This document shows, piece after piece, positions 8,739 to 17,680 of a stretch of 64,000 nucleotides of DNA. The DNA comes from Streptomyces sp. CoH27 (GTDB lineage Bacteria; Actinomycetota; Actinomycetes; Streptomycetales; Streptomycetaceae). The notes beneath the pieces were generated by a model, which did not search any database, was not told the DNA's origin, and saw only the letters and a program-made list of their open reading frames with translations. Position 1 is the first letter of the stretch, and the number at the start of each line of letters is the position of its first letter. The position numbers and the translations under genes were made by a program. The stretch spans positions 18,701 through 82,700 of the forward strand of contig NZ_JAIQYY010000007.1 of the NCBI RefSeq assembly GCF_020181035.1, given 5' to 3'.

Positions 8739-8947
8739 TGCCGCAACAGGCAACGTTCGCCCCGTCGCGACGCCCTGCACGCTCCCCCAGAGGGGGTACC
8801 CCCACTCGCCGCACCGGCCGAAAGCCCAAGTACGTCCAGTACGAGGGCTTCCGGCCGGCACTCCCCCAGCCTTCGGCCGGGGGGACCCCCAGAGCACGCA
8901 CCGGACGCCGCTCCTTGACGGGCAGACGTTGCCTGCCGCGGCACTAG
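8735..8947. repeat. 213-bp inverted-repeat element (MITE-like or bidirectional terminator)
   Basis: The ends are inverted copies: CTAGTGCCGC at 8735-8744 versus GCGGCACTAG at 8938-8947, continuing as CAGGCAACGT versus ACGTTGCCTG. Inside is a second pair (CTCCCCCAGAGGGGGTACCC versus GGGGGGACCCCCAGAG). The core hairpin is CCGGCCGAAAGCCC / GGGCTTCCGGCCGG around GTACGTCCAGTAC. Both flanking genes end inside it (TAG at 8736-8738 on plus, TAG at 8944-8946 on minus). Similar sequences recur between Streptomyces genes as I remember. No coding capacity. Confidence 0.7.
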
Positions 8948-10404
8948 GTCCTGGCCCCCGCGTTCACCGGCTCGCGGATCTCCGGTGCCTGCAGGGTCCG
9001 CGCCGTGCGGTCCGCCGTGGCGCGGGCCCACCGCCCGCTCGTGAGCAGCCCGAGCACCAGCACGGCCAGCCCGCACCCCGTGAGGATCCACCAGCCGGGG
9101 CGGGCCGCCGGGACGAAGGCCTGGTGGTACGAGGCCGCGCCGATGCCGGAGGCCAGGACGGAGCCGATCACCGCGACGCCGAGGGTCTGGCCCAGCTGCC
9201 TGCTGGTGGAGGCGACGGCGGCGGCGACCCCGGCCTGGGTGCGCGGCATGCCCGAGACGGCCGTGTTGGTGATCGGCGCGTTCACGAAGCCGAAGCCGAT
9301 GCCGAACAGGACGTAGCCGAGGAAGCGGGTGACGTCCGAGGTCTCCGCGTCGAAGGCGGCGAAGAGGACACCGCTCGCCGTCATCGCCGTACCCGCGATC
9401 AGCAGCGGCAGGCGGGGGCCGCGGCTGCCGACCAGGCGGCCGGAGACCGGCGCGCACAGGAAGGTCGGCGCGGCCATCGGGAGCATCCACAGGCCCGCGT
9501 GCAGGGCGTCCAGGCCGCGGACGTTCTGCAGGTACAGGGTCGACAGGAACAGGAAGCCGCCCAGCGCCGCGAACGAGCCGACCGCGATCACCGTGGCCCC
9601 GCTGAACGGCGCCGAGCGGAAGAAGCGCAGGTCGATGAGGGGTTCGGTGCGGCGGGCTTCGTACCACAGCAGGGCCGACAGGGCCACGGCGGCGATCGCG
9701 ACGAAGGGCGCCACCGCGGCCGCGCCCGAGTCCGGTGCCTCGATGATCGAGTACGTCAGCGCGCCGAACAGGGCGATGACCAGGAGCTGGCCGACCGGGT
9801 CGGGCCGGCGGCCCTTGGGGGCGCGGGACTCCGGGACGAAGCGGAGGGTGAGCAGGAGGGCGGCGAGGCCGACCGGGAGGTTGATCCAGAAGATCGAACG
9901 CCAGCTCACGGACTGCACGAGCAGGCCGCCGACCAGTGGGCCGGCCGCCATGGATATGCCGACCACCGCACCCCAGACACCGATCGCGCGGGCCCGCTCA
10001 CGGGCGTCCGTGAAGGTGTTGGTGATGATCGACATGGCGACCGGGTTGAGCATCGAGCCGCCCACCGCCTGCACCATCCGGAAGACGATCAGCAGGGAGA
10101 GGTTCGGCGCCAGCGAGCAGAGCACGGAGCCGATGGTGAAGATCACCAGGCCCGCCATGAAGACCTTCTTGCGGCCGATGCGGTCGGCCGTCGAGCCCGC
10201 GAGCATCAGCAGCGAGGCGAGCACCAGCGTGTAGGCGTCGATCGTCCACTGCAGACCGGAGGTCGTGGCGTGCAGGTCGCGCTGCATGGCGGGCAGTGCC
10301 ACGTTCAGCACGGTGTTGTCGAGGCTCACGATCAGCAGGCTCATGCAGCAGATCGCGAGCACGAGCAGACGGCGGCGGCGGCTGAGCTCGGGCATGGATC
10401 CCAT
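8944..10404 (-). CDS. MFS multidrug exporter, DHA2 (EmrB/QacA-like)
   Basis: 486 aa with about 14 membrane segments. TM1 has LIVSLDNTVLNVALPAMQRDL, the loop after TM2 has STADRIGRKKVF and TM5 has a motif-C-like MAAGPLVGGLL. It is a paralogue of the exporter at 6313-7740. An ATG at 10395 (MPELS) is an alternative start. The divergent position that should hold its regulator is now occupied by a TnpB-like gene, with only the C-terminal half of an MmyB-type regulator left beyond it. It may therefore be unregulated or differently regulated. Confidence 0.9.
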   Translation of the reverse strand: MGSMPELSRRRRLLVLAICCMSLLIVSLDNTVLNVALPAMQRDLHATTSGLQWTIDAYTLVLASLLMLAGSTADRIGRKKVFMAGLVIFTIGSVLCSLAPNLSLLIVFRMVQAVGGSMLNPVAMSIITNTFTDARERARAIGVWGAVVGISMAAGPLVGGLLVQSVSWRSIFWINLPVGLAALLLTLRFVPESRAPKGRRPDPVGQLLVIALFGALTYSIIEAPDSGAAAVAPFVAIAAVALSALLWYEARRTEPLIDLRFFRSAPFSGATVIAVGSFAALGGFLFLSTLYLQNVRGLDALHAGLWMLPMAAPTFLCAPVSGRLVGSRGPRLPLLIAGTAMTASGVLFAAFDAETSDVTRFLGYVLFGIGFGFVNAPITNTAVSGMPRTQAGVAAAVASTSRQLGQTLGVAVIGSVLASGIGAASYHQAFVPAARPGWWILTGCGLAVLVLGLLTSGRWARATADRTARTLQAPEIREPVNAGART

Positions 10405-10411
10405 CGTACGC

Positions 10412-10423
10412 CTATTTCAATAG
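10412..10423. promoter_or_regulatory. Palindrome upstream of the second MFS gene
   Basis: CTATT-TC-AATAG, a 5-bp inverted repeat 8 bp from the MFS start in a locally AT-rich stretch. Candidate operator or promoter element. Confidence 0.4.
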
Positions 10424-10483
10424 TGCGTCTAACTAATGACTGTTGCACGATCTTTGTGAGCGCGCGCTGCTGATGGACCGTTT

Positions 10484-12157
10484 CTAAGGACTGAGCGGGA
10501 GTGGGTCCTGCTGCCAGGACGCATGCTCAGCCGCGTGCCCCGAACGGTGTTGGGTACGCTGGTTGCCCGCTTTCGCTCCGTATCCGGCGCGCACGGATCG
10601 TGTCCGTGGTCCGGGGATACGGGGGCGGGTTCCCTCACGCCCGGGGGCCACCGGTGCGGCCTGGACGGTCCGATGCCCGCACCCATCGCTCTGGTGGGTA
10701 CGGGGCGGTGCCGTCCGTCGCCGGATCGAGTGCCCCAGGGCGCGCCTACCGATCGCCACAGCTGCCGCGTCGTGGCGAGTGGTCTTTGTGTTCTTGTTGG
10801 TGAGGGGCTTCTGCCAGTGCTGGGCGCCCCATCGGGAGGTGTAGGAAGGGTCGACTACGACGACGGCGATGCCGAGTTCGGCGGCCATCGACACCAGCCT
10901 CGCCCGCAGCCGGGCCACAGGCATGCCGGAGATAAGCTTCCGGAACCGCCTGCGGCGCCCGTGTTTCTCCCGGGTCTTCTCCGCGGCGAAGTCCAGGTCC
11001 TCGACGGCGATGGCGAGGCCGTGGCGCCTGGCGAAGTGGAGCAGCCGGATCAGGGCGTGGCGGACCTGGGCGTCGCGATGCTGGGCGGTGCCGGACAGGT
11101 CGTAGTTGAAGCGGTGCGGCCTGCCGACCGGGTTGCCGTGGACATCGAGCCGCCAAACGGCCAGGTGGTCGGCGTTGGTGTCGACGCCGACCAGCCCACC
11201 GGCACGGACCTGGACCAGGGGAACAGTCCTGACCAGTGGGATCTGCCAGGAGGCGGTAAGGTACCAACGGCGGCGGTGGATGTCCTCGTGGATGCGGTAC
11301 GCCACCGACCGGTTCGCGGCTATGCGGTCGGTCCACTCTTGCCCCCGGTGATGGAAGACCACGCGGCAGGCGAGCCTGTACCGGCCGTTCTTACTGTTGG
11401 CCAGATGCGCAAGCGGGGCGGGCAGTTTGATGCTGACTTCGCCGTCCGGGCTGATCCGGATCGTCTCGTTCCCGAATCGCCTGCCCGACTCGCCATCGGC
11501 CTGGAAGAACCGGCGGGACGCTTCCCACTGGCGGCGCCAGGCGTTCTCGTTCAGTCCGGCCGCTTCGAGGTGATGCCGACTGTTCAGCAGCCGCTTGCTG
11601 CCGCGCACCACCCGCACCCGCCCGATCTCTCGGTCGGCGCGCTCGCACTCCAGACGTTCCGCGAGCACATGCAGCCGCCGTGACTTCGCGTGCCACTCCT
11701 GCCGGGAGCGGTACCCGCCCGGGGCCCGCCTGGTCCCCGCCTCCCCCACCGGCAAAGACAACCGGTGCGCGATCGTGCGCACACCCGCTTCAAGGCCTTG
11801 GATTTGCGCCGCCTGAGCGCGCCGGGCCAGCGCCCACTGATCATGCGTCGCCCTCGTGATTGACCCGGCCCAACGTGAGGAGGACTGCCCGGTCAGGGCC
11901 CGCTTGCGCTGCGCCCACGCGTCCATGTCGTGCTCCAGACCAGCCGCACACCGGGCCCGTAGATCCCGCCCGGCCAGCTTGCCGAGATGATCGCCGACCA
12001 GACGCAACACCTCCACGTCTTCGGGTGTCAGGTGCTTGAGCCGGGCACGGATGGCAACACCCGACGCGCCGAGAGCAACGAACGGCGCCGCAGGCTCGCG
12101 CAGCCCACCCATGCCCCACCCCCTGCCTGGTACCGAAGAACCCGTCACCGCATCCAA
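10484..12157 (-). CDS. TnpB-like RuvC nuclease (IS200/IS605-type accessory protein)
   Basis: 557 aa. Residues 320-470 carry the split RuvC motifs of TnpB: GVDTN (Asp326), AVEDLDF (Glu386) and RHDAAAVAIGRR (Asp463), so the catalytic DED triad appears intact. In the segment between motifs II and III, where TnpB usually has a four-cysteine zinc finger after TSxxC, the sequence is TSRWGAQHW with no cysteine pairs. The C-terminal ~80 residues are basic and low-complexity and may overlap an omega-RNA region, which in TnpB loci lies at the gene's 3' end. The true start may be downstream; similarity begins near RARLKHLTPEDVEVLR. No tnpA (Y1 transposase) is present. The gene interrupts an exporter/XRE-regulator module. 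Confidence 0.75.
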   Translation of the reverse strand: MDAVTGSSVPGRGWGMGGLREPAAPFVALGASGVAIRARLKHLTPEDVEVLRLVGDHLGKLAGRDLRARCAAGLEHDMDAWAQRKRALTGQSSSRWAGSITRATHDQWALARRAQAAQIQGLEAGVRTIAHRLSLPVGEAGTRRAPGGYRSRQEWHAKSRRLHVLAERLECERADREIGRVRVVRGSKRLLNSRHHLEAAGLNENAWRRQWEASRRFFQADGESGRRFGNETIRISPDGEVSIKLPAPLAHLANSKNGRYRLACRVVFHHRGQEWTDRIAANRSVAYRIHEDIHRRRWYLTASWQIPLVRTVPLVQVRAGGLVGVDTNADHLAVWRLDVHGNPVGRPHRFNYDLSGTAQHRDAQVRHALIRLLHFARRHGLAIAVEDLDFAAEKTREKHGRRRRFRKLISGMPVARLRARLVSMAAELGIAVVVVDPSYTSRWGAQHWQKPLTNKNTKTTRHDAAAVAIGRRALGHSIRRRTAPPRTHQSDGCGHRTVQAAPVAPGREGTRPRIPGPRTRSVRAGYGAKAGNQRTQHRSGHAAEHASWQQDPLPLSP

Positions 12158-12187
12158 CGAGCACTATCCGAAAAGGTCACACATTCG

Positions 12188-12631
12188 ATGCAAGAACTTC
12201 CGTTCCTCGGAACACTGTGCGCGCCTCAGACACAGCGCCCCCGGGCCGACCGGAACTGCCTGTGGCTGCTGACCACCAGCGAGCGCTGGAAGCGGGACTT
12301 CCTCGACCGGGACGAGATGCTGCGCGACCTGATCGCGAAATACCGGGCCGCCATGGCCGAGCACGTGGCCGAGCCGGTGTGGAAGGAGCAGCTGGACCGG
12401 CTGCTGGGGGCGTCCGCGGAGTTCCGCGCGCTGTGGGAGCGGCACGAGGTCGCGCCGATGTCCCCGCACGTCAAGCGCTATCTGCACCCGGTGGTCGGGC
12501 TGATCCGGCTGGAGCACCGGAACATGTGGCTGGCCCCGCAGGCACCCGCCCAGCGGGTCGTGGCGTACGTCCCCGCCGACGAGGACAGTGAGGAGCGGCT
12601 GGAGCGGCTGGCCGAGGCGGCGGCGGAGTGA
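12188..12631 (+). pseudogene. MmyB-type XRE regulator, C-terminal remnant
   Basis: From about 12240 on, the reading frame aligns with the C-terminal half of the regulator at 7842-8738: DRNCLWLLTTSERWKRDF, WERHEVAPMSPHVKRYLHP, and LEHRNMWLAPQAPAQRVVAY correspond to DRNCMLLVYTN, WERYEVLGARSKTKEFRHP and LEHTDLWLGPEAGARMVTY. The HTH domain is missing; its place is taken by the TnpB-like gene. The ATG at 12188 is only the first Met in frame after the interruption. Probably non-functional. Confidence 0.75.
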
Positions 12632-12689
12632 GGGACAATGGGTGCTTGCCCTGTGTCCCCGTGTCGTAGATCCGTCCCGGAGTCGTCTG

Positions 12690-13823
12690 ATGTCCCACCC
12701 GCTCTCCATCGGCCCGCACGCCGTGACGCCGCCGGTCGTGCTCGCACCCATGGCGGGCATCACCAACGCGCCCTTCCGCACGCTGTGCAGGGAGTTCTCC
12801 GGCGGCAAGGGATTGTTCGTCAGCGAGATGATCACGACCCGGGCGCTGGTCGAGCGCAACGAGAAGACCATGCAGCTGATCAGGTTCGACGCGAGCGAGC
12901 AGCCGCGGTCGATCCAGCTGTACGGCGTCGACCCGGCCACCGTCGGCAAGGCCGTCCGCATGATCGCGGAGGAGGACCTGGCCGACCACATCGACCTGAA
13001 CTTCGGCTGCCCGGTCCCGAAGGTGACCCGCAAGGGCGGCGGCTCGGCCCTGCCGTACAAGCGCAACCTGCTGCGGGCGATTCTCCGGGAGGCCGTGAGC
13101 GGCGCCGGTGACCTGCCGGTGACGATGAAGATGCGCAAGGGCATCGACGACGACCACATCACCTACCTCGACGCCGGCCGCATCGCCGTCGAGGAGGGCG
13201 TGACGGCCATCGCCCTGCACGGCCGTACGGCCGCCCAGCACTACGGCGGCACGGCGGACTGGGAGGCCATCGCCCGCCTCAAGGAGCACGTCCCGGAGAT
13301 CCCGGTCCTCGGCAACGGTGACATCTGGTCGGCCGGGGACGCGCTGCGGATGGTCCGCGAGACCGGCTGCGACGGAGTGGTCGTGGGGCGCGGCTGCCTG
13401 GGGCGGCCGTGGCTGTTCGCGGACCTGGTGGCGGCGTTCGAGGGGCGGCTGGAGGGCCTGGCCCGCCCGTCGCTGCGGAAGGTGGCCGACGTCATGGTCC
13501 GGCACGCCACCCTGCTCGGCGAGTGGCTCGGCGACGAGTCCAAGGGCGTGGTCGACTTCCGCAAGCACGTCGCCTGGTATCTGAAGGGCTTCGCGGTGGG
13601 CTCCGAGATGCGCAAGCGGCTCGCGATCACCTCGTCGCTGGCCGAACTGCGCGCCGGGCTGGACGAGTTGGACCTCGACCAGCCGTGGCCCGCCGGCGCG
13701 GACGGACCCCGGGGCCGTACGTCCGGCAACAACCGGGTGGTGCTGCCGGACGGCTGGCTGAAGGACCCGTACGACTGCGCGGGCGTGAGCGAGGACGCCG
13801 AACTCGACACCTCCGGCGGCTGA
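12690..13823 (+). CDS. dusB: tRNA-dihydrouridine synthase, DusB type
   Basis: FMN- and NADPH-dependent enzyme reducing uridines in the tRNA D-loop. 377 aa: FMN barrel with VVLAPMAGITNAPFRTLC near the N-terminus, NFGCPVPKVTRKGGGSAL carrying the catalytic Cys, MKMRKG, IALHGRTAAQHYGG, and IPVLGNGDIWSAGDA followed by GVVVGRGCLGRPWLF for phosphate binding. The C-terminal helical domain has HVAWYLKGF. The ATG at 12690 begins the conserved sequence; the longer frame overlaps the regulator remnant. The convergent sulfatase gene starts its stop codon on the very next base. Confidence 0.94.
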   Translation: MSHPLSIGPHAVTPPVVLAPMAGITNAPFRTLCREFSGGKGLFVSEMITTRALVERNEKTMQLIRFDASEQPRSIQLYGVDPATVGKAVRMIAEEDLADHIDLNFGCPVPKVTRKGGGSALPYKRNLLRAILREAVSGAGDLPVTMKMRKGIDDDHITYLDAGRIAVEEGVTAIALHGRTAAQHYGGTADWEAIARLKEHVPEIPVLGNGDIWSAGDALRMVRETGCDGVVVGRGCLGRPWLFADLVAAFEGRLEGLARPSLRKVADVMVRHATLLGEWLGDESKGVVDFRKHVAWYLKGFAVGSEMRKRLAITSSLAELRAGLDELDLDQPWPAGADGPRGRTSGNNRVVLPDGWLKDPYDCAGVSEDAELDTSGG

Positions 13824-15614
13824 TCAGTTCTTCTTCGGATGCGGCGTCGAGCCGAACGCCGTCAGGAAGCGGTCGCGGAACGCGCTCATCTTCCAGACCG
13901 GTGCGGTGTGCGCGGGGCGCAGGCCGTCGGTCCAGCCCCAGCTCGCGATCTTGTCCAGCACCGTGGGGTCCTTGGCGACGATCGAGACCGGTACGTCACG
14001 GCTGGCATGGTTGCCGCTGGCGTGGGCGTTCGGCTGGTGGTCGCCGAGGAAGACCAGCACGGTGTCCTTCGTGCCGTACCGCTCCAGCCACTCGGTCAGG
14101 GCCGTCACCGTGTACTGGACGGACTTGCCGTACTCCTCCTTGGTGTGCGTGTCGTCGGTGAGGGTGTAGGAGGACGGGTGGCCCGCCTTCTCTATGCCGT
14201 TGAAGATGGAGCCGTCGCCCAGCTGGTCCCAGCCGACCATCTTCGGGATCGGTGCCCAGGGCGTGTGGCTGGAGGTCAGGATGAGCAGCGACATCCGTGA
14301 CTTGCCGTCGGCGGGCTGCTTGCTGTGCACCCGGTTCTGGAACTGCTGGAGGGTGTACTGGTCCGGCATGGTCGACCAGCTGAACTTCGGCCCCTTGTAG
14401 CCGAGTTGGAAGGCGTTGTAGACCTTGTCGAGGCCGTACCACTTCTGTTCCGGCCAGGCCTTCTGCACACCCGGCATGACCCCGACCGTGTCGAAGGCGC
14501 CGGTCTTCTTGAACGCGTCGGTCAGGCTCATGTGGTCGCTCGCCATGACCGTGCGGTAGCGCTGCTGGTTGCTGATCCACAGGCCCGACATGGTGGTGGA
14601 GTGCCCGAGCCAGCTGCTGCCGCCGTAGGTCGCCGAGGTCAGCCAGCCGCTCTTGGCGTGGAAGCCGGCCTTGGCCAGTGCCTGGGTGCGGGCGTCGAGG
14701 GTGGCGTCGACGCCGGGCCCCATGATCGGGTCCTCGACGGCGCTGCGGCCGTAGCTCTCGATGAACGTGAAGACCATGTCCTTGCCCCGCAGATCCGGGA
14801 CCAGCTGGCTGCCCGGCGTGTTCCCGAAGGCGTCGACCCTGGCCACCTTCCGGAACTCCGCCTCGTCCTTGAGCGTGTCGGAGATCCGGTGGGCCTGGTC
14901 CTTCAGGGCGTTCGCGGTGCTGTCGGCGGCGAGCGGCACGCCGGACAGCTGGAGGCCGAGCGTGGAGCAGGTGATCCAGGCGACGCCGGCGACCAGCGTG
15001 CCCCGGGTCGCGGTGGCGGGGTGCCGGGCGAGCAGGTTGCTCAGCCGGACCATGGACAGCGCCAGCACCACGAAGACCGACAGCACGAGGACGATCACAC
15101 CGGCCACGGCGACGAGGGTGGCCGTACGGCCGTAGGAGTCCTCCAGATACGACTCCGCGTCGCCGAACAGGCTCCAGTCGAGCACGACGTTGAAGCCGCG
15201 GCCGAGGTACTGGTTGAACCCCGCATCGAGCAGGTTCAGCACGGTCATCGCGGCCAGCGACACCCCGGACACCACGGCCAGCGCCACCCGCGGCCGCCGT
15301 GGCAGCGCGATCAGCACGGCGGCCCCGATCACGGCCTCCGCCGGTATCCGCACAAACCGTCGAGGGTGCAGCTGGGCCATGGAGTTGGGCATCACCAGTG
15401 CGGCGACGACGAGCATGGCGGCGAGCACGGTGACGGTGACGGACAGCGCCTGCGCGGCGGCCGGATGCGCCGCCCGCCATCGCCGGGTCCACGCGGACGC
15501 CATGGCCCAGGGCCGGGGAAGGGATCTGGGGAAGGACGGGAGGGACGCGAGCACGGGCGTGGGACTCTCCTCCTCGCCACCCTCGACCGTGCTCGCCGCC
15601 TGCCGCGTACTCAT
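13824..15614 (-). CDS. Membrane sulfatase/phosphoglycerol transferase-like protein (LtaS superfamily)
   Basis: 596 aa. Four to five membrane segments in the first ~230 residues precede a large extracytoplasmic alkaline-phosphatase-fold domain. Visible metal and active-site segments are MVFTFIESYGRSAVEDP, GGSSWLGHSTTMSGLW, LILTSSHTPW and VLVFLGDHQPN. The architecture is that of lipoteichoic acid synthase or phosphoethanolamine transferase relatives, so the likely role is modification of an envelope polymer; the donor and acceptor are unknown. The ATG at 15614 (MSTRQAAS) is preferred over an upstream GTG. Ends directly against dusB. Confidence 0.82.
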   Translation of the reverse strand: MSTRQAASTVEGGEEESPTPVLASLPSFPRSLPRPWAMASAWTRRWRAAHPAAAQALSVTVTVLAAMLVVAALVMPNSMAQLHPRRFVRIPAEAVIGAAVLIALPRRPRVALAVVSGVSLAAMTVLNLLDAGFNQYLGRGFNVVLDWSLFGDAESYLEDSYGRTATLVAVAGVIVLVLSVFVVLALSMVRLSNLLARHPATATRGTLVAGVAWITCSTLGLQLSGVPLAADSTANALKDQAHRISDTLKDEAEFRKVARVDAFGNTPGSQLVPDLRGKDMVFTFIESYGRSAVEDPIMGPGVDATLDARTQALAKAGFHAKSGWLTSATYGGSSWLGHSTTMSGLWISNQQRYRTVMASDHMSLTDAFKKTGAFDTVGVMPGVQKAWPEQKWYGLDKVYNAFQLGYKGPKFSWSTMPDQYTLQQFQNRVHSKQPADGKSRMSLLILTSSHTPWAPIPKMVGWDQLGDGSIFNGIEKAGHPSSYTLTDDTHTKEEYGKSVQYTVTALTEWLERYGTKDTVLVFLGDHQPNAHASGNHASRDVPVSIVAKDPTVLDKIASWGWTDGLRPAHTAPVWKMSAFRDRFLTAFGSTPHPKKN

Positions 15615-15742
15615 GTCCTGAGACAACCCGAAGGTCCTTCCGTGCGAGACCCGTACCACAGTCGAGTACGGCCCCGCGCGGACAGGTGTTCAGGGCACTG
15701 TGCAAACACCGGGCAAATACAGCGCCTGACCTCACCCGGCGC

Positions 15743-17680
15743 CTAAGCCCCACCCACCGCCGTGAGCAGAGCGAGGGGCGCCGCAGCCGACCGGGACTCC
15801 CGCACACAGGCGTGCGGATACGGCACCGGCTCCGGATGCGTGTCCCGGCCGTACCCCGCCAGCACCTCGGGCAACCGATGCCCGCCCATGGTCGCCGCAT
15901 CGACCAGCGCATGAGCGACCACCCGAGCCTCGTCATGCAGCCCGTACCGTGCCAGCCCCAGCGTGATCAGCGCGTTGTCATGGGGCCAGACGGAACCCCG
16001 GTGATAGGAGAGCGGATGGTACGCCGACTGGCCGGAGGCCACCGTGCGGACCCCCCAGCCGGAGAAGAAGTCCGGCTCCAGCAGCCGTCGGCCCACCACC
16101 TCGCCGTACTCCTTGTCCAGCAGCCCCGACCACAGCAGATGCCCGGCGTCGGAGGCGAGCGCGTCCACGCGCCGGCCGTCGCCGTCGAGCGCGAGGGCCG
16201 GGAAGGAGTGCTCCGGCATCCAGAAGTCCCGCTGGAAACGGTCCCGCAGATCGGCGGCCGCCTGCTCCAGCAGCGCGGCGTACGTCTCGTCGGCCCACAC
16301 CGTCCGCGCCACCCACGCCGTGCGGCGCAGCGCGTCGTACGCGTACCCCTGCGCGCCCGCCGCCATCACCGCGCCGGTGGGCCGGGTGCCGTCGGCGGAG
16401 CAGATCGCGCCGGGGGAGTCCTTCCAGTTCTGGTTGGCGAGACCGCCCTCGTCGGCGCGGTAGACGAGGTAGCCGCGCGAGGTCAGCCCGCCGTGGTCCA
16501 GCATCCAGCCGACGGCGGCACGCGCGTGCGTCTCCAGACGGCGGGCCAGGGCCGAGTCCCCGGTGTGCTCGACGTACGCGCCGAGCAGGATCAGGAACAG
16601 CGGGGTCGCGTCGACGGAGCCGTAGTACCGCCCGAACGGCACCTGCCCGAAGTGCGCCAGCTCCCCGTGCCGTACCTCGTGCACGATCTTGCCGGGCTGG
16701 GCGACCGGGGACGGTCCGGAGCCGGTCGCCTGGGTCGCGGCCAGGGCGAGGAGCGTGGCGGCGGCCGGCCGTGGCCGGTACGGCAGCGCGAACAGGGAGG
16801 TGAGCAGGGCGTCCCGGCCGAGCAGGGTCAGGAACCAGGGCGCGCCGGCGGCCGGGACGCGCAGCTCCTCGCCGTCCGGTCCGGTGGCCGGCACCTGGAG
16901 CACGGCCAGGTCCGCGAGCCCGCGCGCACAGGCCGCGGACAGCTCCGGCCAGCCGGCCGGGAAGGCCACGCCCTCCATGAACTCCGTTTCCAGCGCCGCC
17001 CGTTGCTCCTGTATGGCGGCCGGGTCGCGGGGCACGCGCAGGGCCCGCTTCTCGCCGTGCGGGCGGGCGATCACGCGCAGCACCAGCTCCGTCGTGCCGT
17101 GCGCCGCGAGGTCGAGGGCCCACACCAGGCGGCGGGCACCGGTGCCGGTCTCCTCCACGGCGTCGGGCGCCGGGTCGGCCGTGATCGACGTACGGGAGTG
17201 CCATTCGGCGCGCCGGTAGGTGAACTCGATCCCGTCGTCCAGGATCTGGCGGGAGCGTACGGCGCCGGGCTTGACGTAGGTGCGGTGGTCGGCGCGCAGC
17301 TCGAACTGGTCGGTGAAGTCGGCGTCCACGGTGAGGGCGAGCCGGACGGTGGTCGGCACCGGGCGGTTGCTGGTGACCCGCAGGGACTCCGTGAACGAGC
17401 TGTCCCCGACGGCCTGTTCCCGGAAGACGGTGTGCGCCGGGGGCTCCCGCCGGCCGCCGCGCGGGACCAGTACGCAGCGGGCCGCGTCCGCGTCGGTGAC
17501 CGGGGTGAGCACCTCGGGCACGGCGCCGTCGAGGGTGAGCTGCCAGCGGCTGAGGTGCCGGGCGTCCCGGACGAACAACCCGTCCGGGGCGCCGCTGCCC
17601 CGGACCCCGCTGATGTCGCCCCGGTCGCCCACGGCGGCGAACGTCGCCCCGTGCACGAGCAGATGATGCCGGTCCGTCAT
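15743..17680 (-). CDS. Amylo-alpha-1,6-glucosidase / glycogen-debranching-type glycosidase
   Basis: 645 aa. The N-terminal ~200 residues are a beta-rich domain like the GDE N-terminal domain of bacterial debranching enzymes (GLFVRDARHLSRWQL, FTESLRVTSNRPVPTTV). The rest is an (alpha/alpha)6 barrel with GAPWFLTLLGRDALLTSLFALP, FGRYYGSVDATPLFLILL and YHRGSVWPHDNALITLGL, where the carboxylates in GRD and PHDN are the likely catalytic region. Its ATG overlaps the stop of the upstream glycosidase (ATGA), so both are co-translated. Probable role: hydrolysis of a glucan or glucosyl compound under control of the divergent ROK regulator. Confidence 0.82.
   Translation of the reverse strand: MTDRHHLLVHGATFAAVGDRGDISGVRGSGAPDGLFVRDARHLSRWQLTLDGAVPEVLTPVTDADAARCVLVPRGGRREPPAHTVFREQAVGDSSFTESLRVTSNRPVPTTVRLALTVDADFTDQFELRADHRTYVKPGAVRSRQILDDGIEFTYRRAEWHSRTSITADPAPDAVEETGTGARRLVWALDLAAHGTTELVLRVIARPHGEKRALRVPRDPAAIQEQRAALETEFMEGVAFPAGWPELSAACARGLADLAVLQVPATGPDGEELRVPAAGAPWFLTLLGRDALLTSLFALPYRPRPAAATLLALAATQATGSGPSPVAQPGKIVHEVRHGELAHFGQVPFGRYYGSVDATPLFLILLGAYVEHTGDSALARRLETHARAAVGWMLDHGGLTSRGYLVYRADEGGLANQNWKDSPGAICSADGTRPTGAVMAAGAQGYAYDALRRTAWVARTVWADETYAALLEQAAADLRDRFQRDFWMPEHSFPALALDGDGRRVDALASDAGHLLWSGLLDKEYGEVVGRRLLEPDFFSGWGVRTVASGQSAYHPLSYHRGSVWPHDNALITLGLARYGLHDEARVVAHALVDAATMGGHRLPEVLAGYGRDTHPEPVPYPHACVRESRSAAAPLALLTAVGGA

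Noticed and set aside
10484..12157. Call as nuclease-dead TnpB repressor (TldR)
   Set aside because: The three RuvC acidic positions appear to be present, so dead status cannot be claimed.
10440..12240. Complete IS200/IS605 element with defined ends
   Set aside because: No tnpA, no clear terminal hairpins or conserved end sequences could be placed.
12188..12631. Independent small gene starting at 12188
   Set aside because: Similarity begins around 12240 in mid-domain; it is a truncated regulator.
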